The notes below the pieces were generated by a model that ran no database searches, had not been told where the DNA came from, and saw nothing but the letters and a program-made list of their open reading frames with translations. Positions 1 to 8,600 of a DNA stretch of 64,000 nucleotides are shown one piece after another. This stretch comes from Flavobacterium sp. Sd200 (GTDB taxonomy: Bacteria; Bacteroidota; Bacteroidia; Flavobacteriales; Flavobacteriaceae), in contig NZ_WUMN01000004.1 of assembly GCF_009826935.1 (NCBI RefSeq), forward strand, positions 1 through 64,000, written 5' to 3'. Position numbers and translations under genes: made by a program. The stretch's first letter is position 1. Every line of letters begins with the position of its first letter.

Positions 1-2645
1 CATTGCAGAATGTCTGTGCCGATGCTGTTGGAACAAGAGTCCTGTTTACAGTAACCAGGAATGGCACAGAGGCACTTTCACAACCGTTTATGGTTTGTGT
101 TACAAAATAAGTATCTGTTGTTAGCGGAGTAGTAGGAGCTAAAGCACCTTCGTCGCCCTCAAGGCTGTACCATTTAAGGTTAGTACCCACACCTACCAGG
201 TCAGCAACTGTTGCTGTACCACAGAATGTCTGGTTGGCAGCCGATGCTGTTGGAGTAGTGTTTATTGTTACTGCCACACTTGTCCTTGGGCTTTCTATAT
301 TATTTACTGTTTGCGATACATAATAGGTCGCTGTTGTTAAAATAATAGTAGAAGCCAGTTGTGTTCCACCTGTTGCTGTTGTGTACCATTTAAGGTTAGT
401 ACCCACTGCTACAAGGTCAGCGACCTTTGATCCGTTACACAGTGTTTGTGCCGAAGCAGTTGGTGCAGGTGTGGTTGGTGTATTAATTGTTACACTTACC
501 GCAGTTCTTGTACTCTCGCATGAGTTCAAAGTCTGAGATACATAATATGTACCAGTAGTTAAAGTTGTTGTAGGAGCAAGAGGAGTTCCACCGATTGGAG
601 AGGCATACCATTGCAGGTTGCTACCTGTAGCAGTTAAGTTAGCTACAGTGCTACCTTCTGATAATGTCTGTGCAGATGCTGTTGGCGCAGTGGTAGTATT
701 GATTGTAACTGCAACCGCAGTTCTTGTACTCTCACAGCTATTTAATGTCTGAGATACATAGTAAGTTCCCGTTGCAAGCGTAGCTGTTGTTACCAGTTGC
801 GTTCCGCCTGTTGCTACAGAATACCATTTTAATAAAGTACCGTTTGCCACAAGGCTTGCCACAGTTGCGCTGTTACAGAATGTTTGTGCAGCAGCTGTAG
901 GGGCAGTAGTGTTATTTATTGTAACCGCAACCGTAGTCCTTGTACTCTCACAAGAGTTCAGTGTTTGAGAAACATAGTAAGTACCTGTTGCAAGCGTAGC
1001 TGTTGTTGCCAATTGTGTTCCGCCAGTTGCTACCGAGTACCATTTCACAGCAGTACCGTTAGCCACAAGGCTTGCTACCGTTGCACCATTACAGAATGTC
1101 TGTGCAGATGCTGTTGGAGCAGTGGTAGTATTGATTGTAACTGCAACCGCTGTTCTTGTACTTTCGCAGCTATTCAAAGTCTGTGATACATAGTAAGTTC
1201 CCGTTGCAAGCGTAGCCGTTGTTGCCAATTGCGTACCACCAGTTGCTACAGAGTACCATTTTACAGCAGTACCGTTAGCTGCTAAGTTTGCTACCGTTGC
1301 ACCATTACAGAATGTCTGTGCAGATGCCGTTGGAGTAGCCGTAGTATTAATTGTAACCGCAACTGCTGTCCTTGTACTCTCACAGCTATTTAAAGTCTGT
1401 GATACATAATAAGTACCCGTTGCAAGCGTAGCTGTTGTTGCCAACTGTGTTCCACTCGTTGCTGCTGAATACCATTTTAGTGAAGTACCGTTTGCTAAAA
1501 GGCTTGCCACCGTAGCACCATTACAGAATGTCTGTGCAGATGCTGTTGGCGCATTTGTAGTGTTTATAGTTATGCTAACAGCTGTCCTTGTACTTTCACA
1601 TGAGTTCAATGTCTGAGAAACATAATAAGTACCTGTTGCAAGCGTAGCTGTTGTTGCCAATTGCGTACCGCCTGTTGCTGTTGTGTACCATTTTAGTGAA
1701 GTACCGTTAGCTGTTAAACTTGCTACAGTAGCGCCGCTACAGAATGTCTGTGCAGATGCTGTTGGAGCATTTGTAGTGTTTATAGTTATGCTAACAGCTG
1801 TCCTTGTACTTTCACAAGAGTTCAATGTCTGCGATACATAGTAAGTTCCCGTTGCAAGCGTAGTTGTTGTTGCCAATTGCGTTCCACCTGTTGCTGCTGA
1901 ATACCATTTCAGTGAAGTGCCGTTAGCCACAAGGCTTGCTACAGTCGCACCATTACAGAATGTCTGTGCAGAGGCTGTTGGAACAGCAGTTGTATTGATA
2001 GTTACTGCAACCGCAGTCCTTGTACTCTCACAAGAGTTCAATGTCTGAGATACATAGTAAGTTCCCGTTGCAAGCGTAGCTGTCGTTGCCAGTTGCGTTC
2101 CGCCAGTTGCTACCGAGTACCATTTTAAAGAAGTACCATTAGCTGTTAAACTTGCCACTGTAGCACTATTACAGAATGTCTGTGCAGATGCTGTTGGCGC
2201 AGCAGTGGTATTTATGGTAACACTTATAGTATTTCTTGCACTCTCACAACCATTTATGGTTTGCGAAACATAATATGTACCTGTTGATAATACAGTATTC
2301 GCGGCTAATTGAGTTCCGCCTGTATAAGTACTATACCATTTAAGGTTTGTTCCTGTGGCTGTTAAACTTGCCACGGTTGCTCCGTTGCAAAGTAATTGAT
2401 CTGGTGCAGTTGGTATTGATGTACTGTTAATAGTTACACTTACTGCTGTCCTTGTACTTTCACAGCTATTTAACGTCTGCGATACATAGTAAGTTCCCGT
2501 TACAAGTGCAGCCGTTGTAGCCAATTGCGTTCCGCCTGTAGCAACAGAATACCATTTTAATGAAGTGCCATTAGCTACTAGGTTTGCTATGGTTGCACCA
2601 TTACATAGTGTTTGTGCTAATGCAGTTGGTGCAACTGTTGTACAT
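1..2645 (-). repeat. Tandem array of 216-bp (72-codon) Ig-like repeats
   Basis: The same landmark (the codons around FCNGA, seen on the plus strand as TGTCTG or TGTTTG) occurs at 11, 227, 443, 665, 881, 1097, 1313, 1529, 1745, 1961, 2177, 2393 and 2609. Eleven of the twelve intervals are exactly 216 bp and one is 222 bp (two extra codons). Copies between about 870 and 2200 are nearly identical at DNA level, including synonymous positions, which points to recent duplication or gene conversion. Each unit carries one Cys in FCNGA, a WYSVATGG motif and a second Cys in LNSCES. The array continues past the left edge. Confidence 0.93.
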
Positions 2646-5600
2646 GCTGAACATGAAATATATCGGCTCCTTACTACACCCGTCTGTTCACCACATGTGC
2701 TGTTGGTATGAATATAATAACGGATTACACCGCTATATGAACCAGAGTTCCATGAAACGCCCGATGGGCCTGAAGCAAGTACTGCATTACCGGCAGCATT
2801 TGTTATCGTAATATAATCAGTTGTAATTGATGAACTGAATGAATACTGCCTGTTTGCGGTAATGTTAACATTGCTAAACTCACCTGCCCAGCTTGATGGT
2901 GTTATCCTTTCGTCACTTCCTGTGCATGCAGGTGTGTATGTTGCTGAAGGATACAATCCGTAGCTTGCGTTATTACATTCAAGTTGTGGTATTGTAGTAA
3001 AACTGCCTCCGGATACCCAAGAACTGTTTGAGTACAAACAAAGTGTGCGAACCCAACAATAATACGTGGTATTGCTATCAAGGCCGCTTACATTATAACT
3101 TGCCATATCATAAAATGTAACACCTGTTGCAGCTACTGCCGCAACTGAATCTGAAGGCGCTACAGGAGATGTGCTAATATATACCTGGTAATTAGACATG
3201 GAAACAGAAGGTCTTGCCCATAGTATATTTGCCCCATTTGGAACAGCTGATACTATAACGTTAGTCGGTGCTGTACATGTTGAAGTATTACAGTCTATAT
3301 ATATATCACGATAATTACTGTCTGTTATTCCACAGGCCGCATTTGAATGTATATAGTAACGATATACCCCTGTTGTAGTTGGTGTAAAAGTAAATGGATT
3401 AGATCCATGAGCCAGTATTGTAGCTCCATTATCATCTGTTACTGTAAAATGGTCTGTAGCTACAGTAGATGAAAGTGTATAACTGGTATTAGCAGTAAAG
3501 TTGAGTAAATTATATTGCCCAAGTCTGGCACTGTTCATCCATTCACTGCCTAAACATGACGGAGTAAATGCTACTGACGAGACTTGCCCGTAAGGTGCAT
3601 TTGTACACCCTGTATTTGGTGTTGTAAGAGTCCACGCCAGGGTAAAGGTGCCTGACAATGTGCTGAAACCATCCTGTACCCAGTATACGCGCTGCGTACT
3701 TCCTGTAGAATTTGTCCATGTAGTTTGGATGTAATCGTCATCGTCAAAACAGGCTATAACAGTAGTGCCCGGGCAGGCACCGCCATAAGCCATGTAGTTC
3801 ATAGAATCATAGTTGTTCACGGTCTGGCCTATGGTTAACGTTGAACCGTTAGGCACATCTAAATAGAAAAACAGGTCGGCCGCATTATTAGTATTGCTGC
3901 AGGTAATGGTGTAATCATTTGTTGCACCTGCGGTTGTGCTGCTGTATGGGCTTGTAAGGGTTGCAAGGTTTATGGCATTGGCACAGGTGTCTCCGGCAAT
4001 AGGAGTATAAATTGTAACCGTAACTGCGATTCTTGTACTTTCACACCCATTAAGTGTTTGTGAAACATAATATGTGCCTGAATTAAGTACAGTTCCTGTT
4101 GCGAGTGCCGTACCACCTGTAGAAGCAGTATACCACTGTAAAGCGGTACCTGTTGCAGTTAGATTTGCCACAGTGCTTCCGGTTATAAGCGTTTGTGCTG
4201 AAGCTGTTGGAGATGGTATTATTGAATTAACAGTTACCGCAACCGCAGCCCTAGGGCCTTCGCAACCATTTAAAGTTTGTGACACGTAATATGTACGGGT
4301 TGTTACTGCTGTTGTGGCTGTCAGGGCAGTACCTCCAGTAGATGTCGTGTACCATTTAAGAGAAGTTCCTGTAGCTGTCAGGTCTGCAACGGTAGCGTTA
4401 TAACAAACCGTCTGTGTAACTGCTGTCGGTGCAGGAGTATCGCACAATGTCCAGGCAAGGGTAAAGGCTCCTGAACCTCCCTGATAGCCATCCTGTACCC
4501 AATATACTCTTTGAGTACTTCTGGTATTATTTGTCCAATCAATTAGTCTATAATCGTCATCATCAAAACAGTCTATGCGTGTAGTACCTGGACATGATCC
4601 TCCGTATGCTATATAATTTTGAGAATCATAGTTGTTATAAGTTTGGCCTATAGTTAACCTATAGCCATTAGGTACGTCTATATAAAAGAACAGTTCCGGT
4701 GCTGTAGTTGTTGCAGCACAGGTAAATGTATAATCATTTCCTGCACCTGTCGTAGTACCAATATATGGGCTTGTTAAGGCACCAAGGTTTATGGCATTGG
4801 CACAGGTATCTCCATTAATAACATTTGTACCCACAAAAGGAGCAGATGTTGCCCAATTACTGTAGCTGCCATTACAATATGTGCGAACATGCAGATAGTA
4901 GGTAGTTCCTGCTATTATATTGTATCCTGTAACCGATGTATTAGGAAAAACAGTTCCGCTGGCGGGAGGAGTTGCCGAGGTAGTAACGGCATATTGATAG
5001 CCTACAGGTGCACTTGAAGTTGATGCTGTCCAGCTAAGATTTACTGTTGTTGCCGATGTTACGGCTGCTGTTAGATTCGTTGGAGGATTACATGTAGAAG
5101 ATGTGCTTCTAAACACTTCTGATGTTGCCCATGAGCTGTAAGTTCCGTTGCAATTGCTACGCACATGCAGGTAATAGTCTGTATTGGCTGTAATTGCATA
5201 GTCAAGGATATCTATATTGGTTGTCGCTGTTCCGCTTGCAGGTGGAGTAGGTGAAGTAGTAACCGCATATTGATAACCAGTTGGGTTTCCTGTAATAGGT
5301 ACTGCCCAGCCAAGGTTAGCCGTTGTGGCAGATGTTACCTGCCCAAATGGGCTTGCAGGCGCAGGACAGGCAGTACCACCTGTTAATGTCCAGGCAAGGG
5401 TAAAAGTGCCAGCATCATCAATGGCCCATGCACCATCCTGTACCCAGTACACTGTTTGTGTGCTGCCGGTGTTGTTAGTCCATGTTACAGGGGTAAGGTC
5501 ATCCTGAAGGCATGCTATCTGGTTTATGCCAGGGCAGTCGTCGCCGTAGCCCACATAATTTTCAGAGTTGTAGTTGTTTGAAGTCTGGCCTATAGTAAGC

Positions 5601-8600
5601 GTTTGCCCCGCAGGCACATTTATATAATAAAACCTGTCCGGCGATGCATTGTGGCCGGCACAGGCTATGCTGTAATCGTGTGCAGCTGCTGCAGTGGTGC
5701 TGGTGTAAGGGCTGGTAAGGGTGGCAAGGTTTATGGCAGTTGCGCACTCATTACCTTCAACATCGTTTGCCTCATTTCCGGTAAACGGCGGTGATGTTAC
5801 CCAGCTGCTGTAGGTGCCGTTGCAGTTACTGCGCACATGCAGGTAATAAATGTTTCCGGCTGATATAACAGCGTTAGTAGCCGTTGTTCCTGTAGTAGCA
5901 GTACCGCTTGCCGGTGGGGTTGCCGATGTTGAAACAGCATATTGGTAGCCGATTGGCGTGCCCGATGCAGGGGCAGTCCACCTAAGGTTTGCCCTTATAG
6001 GCGATACAGAATAGCCGTAAGGCGCTGTAGGCGGGTTACATGTTGCAGCTGTACCGCTAAATGGTGCCGATGTAGTCCAGCTGCTATATGTGCCAGAGCA
6101 GTTGCTCCTTACATGTAGGTAATATGTTGTTCCCGCGTTTATAGTATAGCCTGTAACAGATCTTGCTGTTGTTGCCGTACCACTTGCAGGCGGTGTTGCC
6201 GATGTGGTTACGGCATACTGATAGCCAGTAGGAGTGCCAGTTGTTGGGGCAGTCCAGTTAAGGTTAACAGCCGTTGAAGATGTTGCTGTGGTCGTGGCCG
6301 TTGCAGGAGGGTTACAGGTTGCAGTGCCTCCGGTTAGTGTCCAGGCAAGGGTAAAGTTTCCAACCTCTTCTGAAAGTCGGCCACCCTGCACCCAATATAC
6401 AATTTGTGTGCTCCCCGTAGTATTAGTCCAGGTTACGGTTTGTACGTTCGGATTGTCAAAACAGGCTATGCTGTAAGATCCCGGACAAAACATTGCGTCG
6501 CTGGTATATTTAACAGAAACAAAAGAGTCATAATCGTTTGATGTTTGCCCTATGGTAAATGTGGCTCCGTTTGGCACAACCATATAGTAGTACAAGTCTC
6601 TCGACCTAACAATAAAATCGTCGCATACTACTGTAGAACCAGATGTAGTATTTGCTGTAGTATTGCTGTGTGGGCTCGTTAGTGTAGAAAGGTCTATGGC
6701 GTTAGAACATAGATCGCCATAAGTACTTCCGGTAAATACCGGCGAAGTAACCCAAGAACTATAGCTGCCGTTACAATTTGTACGTACATGAAGGTAATAA
6801 TCTTCAAATGCTTGAAGTCCGTAATAAGGAGTTACGGATGTAGCTGTAGTAGCCGTGCCGCTTGCCGGCGGTGTAGACGACATTGTTACGGCATACTCGT
6901 AGCCTGTAGGCGTACTTACTTCCGGAGCTGTCCAGTAAAGGTTTGCAGAAGTATATGATATGGCTAACGTTCTTGGATTTGTAGGGGGTGCACAGCCACC
7001 CGTTACGCTCCACGCAAGGGTAAAATCACCTGCACTGGTTCCTGACGAAGCTTCCTGTAGCCAGTATACCCTTTGGGTACTTCCTGTATTATTGGTCCAT
7101 GTTGTAGTGTGTATATCCGGATCATCATGGCAGGAAATAAGTGTCGTGCCCGGGCAGGTATTTCCATAGCCTATATAATTGTGAGCATCAAAACCACCTC
7201 TTGCAGTAAGGCCAATAACTAACGTCTGGGCCTGCATTACATCTATATAATATACAAGGTCTGGTCCATCAAGGGTACAATCTATAGGATATGTGTTATT
7301 TAAAGCCCCTGTTAGCGTGCTGCTGTATGGGCTTGTTAGCGTAGCGAGGTTAATTGCTGTGGCACAGGTATCGCCTTGGGGCGGTATACCGCTAAACTGT
7401 GCCGACGTTGCCCATGCACTATAAGTGCCGGAACAGTTAGTGCGCACATGCAGGTAGTAATATGTACTTGGCAAAAATACATAACCGGTAAGCGATGTAG
7501 CTGTAGTATTAGTACCGCTTGCAGGCGGCGTAGCCGATGTAGTTACGGCATACTGGTAACCTGTAGGCGTAGTAGTGGCAGGTGCAGTCCAGCTAAGGTT
7601 TGCGGTCCTGATAGAAGTAGCAGTTGCCGTTAATGCTGTTGGGGCATTACAGGCTGTAGTCGGCGCTGTTAAGGTCCATGCCAGTGTAAAGGTACCTGCC
7701 GAAGTACTGCCACCGTGGCCATCCTGTACCCAGTAAACACGTTGTGTACTTCCTGTATTATTGGTCCACGACCTATTTTGTATATCTGAATCATCAAAAC
7801 AGGCTATTTGTGTTGCACCAGGACATGCATTGCCATAACCCATGTAGTTTTCCGAATCATAGTTATTGGCTGTTTGCCCTATTGTTACAGTAGACCCATT
7901 AGGCACATCTATGTAAAAAAACATATCGGGCGCGGTATTGCCACCGGTACATGCAATACTATAATCATGTACGGATCCTACCGTTGTACCGCTAAACGGA
8001 CTAACTAAATCGGCAAGGTTAATAGCTGTGGCACACGTGTACCCAGTTGAAACACCCCTAAACGGAGCCGATGTAACCCAGTCGCTGTAATCGCCAGAAC
8101 AGTTACTTCTAACATGAAGGTAATATGTGGTATTTGCTGTTATTGCAAAATTGTTGATCGTAGTAACCGATAGTGTTGTTCCTGATGCAGGCGGCGTAGC
8201 CGATGTGCTTACATGATACTGGTAGTTAGTAGGCAGGTTTGTTACCGGCCTGTTCCAGCTAAAGTTTGCCCTTGTGGCCGATGTTATAGTAACTGTTACA
8301 TCTAACGGAGGTGCGCATGATGGAACATCTACAGTTACAAGCACAGGGGTTCTTGGGCTTTCGCAGCCATTTAGGATTTGTGAAACGTAATAAGTAGCCG
8401 TTGTTACTACCGTAGTTGCAGGTAATGCCGTGCCACCGGTAGGAGTTGTGTACCACTGCAATGCTGTGCCTGTTGCACTAAGGCCTGCCACGGTGGTTCC
8501 CCACGCAACATCCTGTCCTATTGCATTTGGGGCAGGGGTGACGCAGGAAGTTTCATCATATATTTTTATTAAAAAAGCATCCATAAAACCTCCGCCATAT

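Noticed and set aside
1..2645. CRISPR-like regular spacing
   Set aside because: The 216-bp period is a codon-phased protein repeat with conserved coding, with no short direct repeats and variable spacers.
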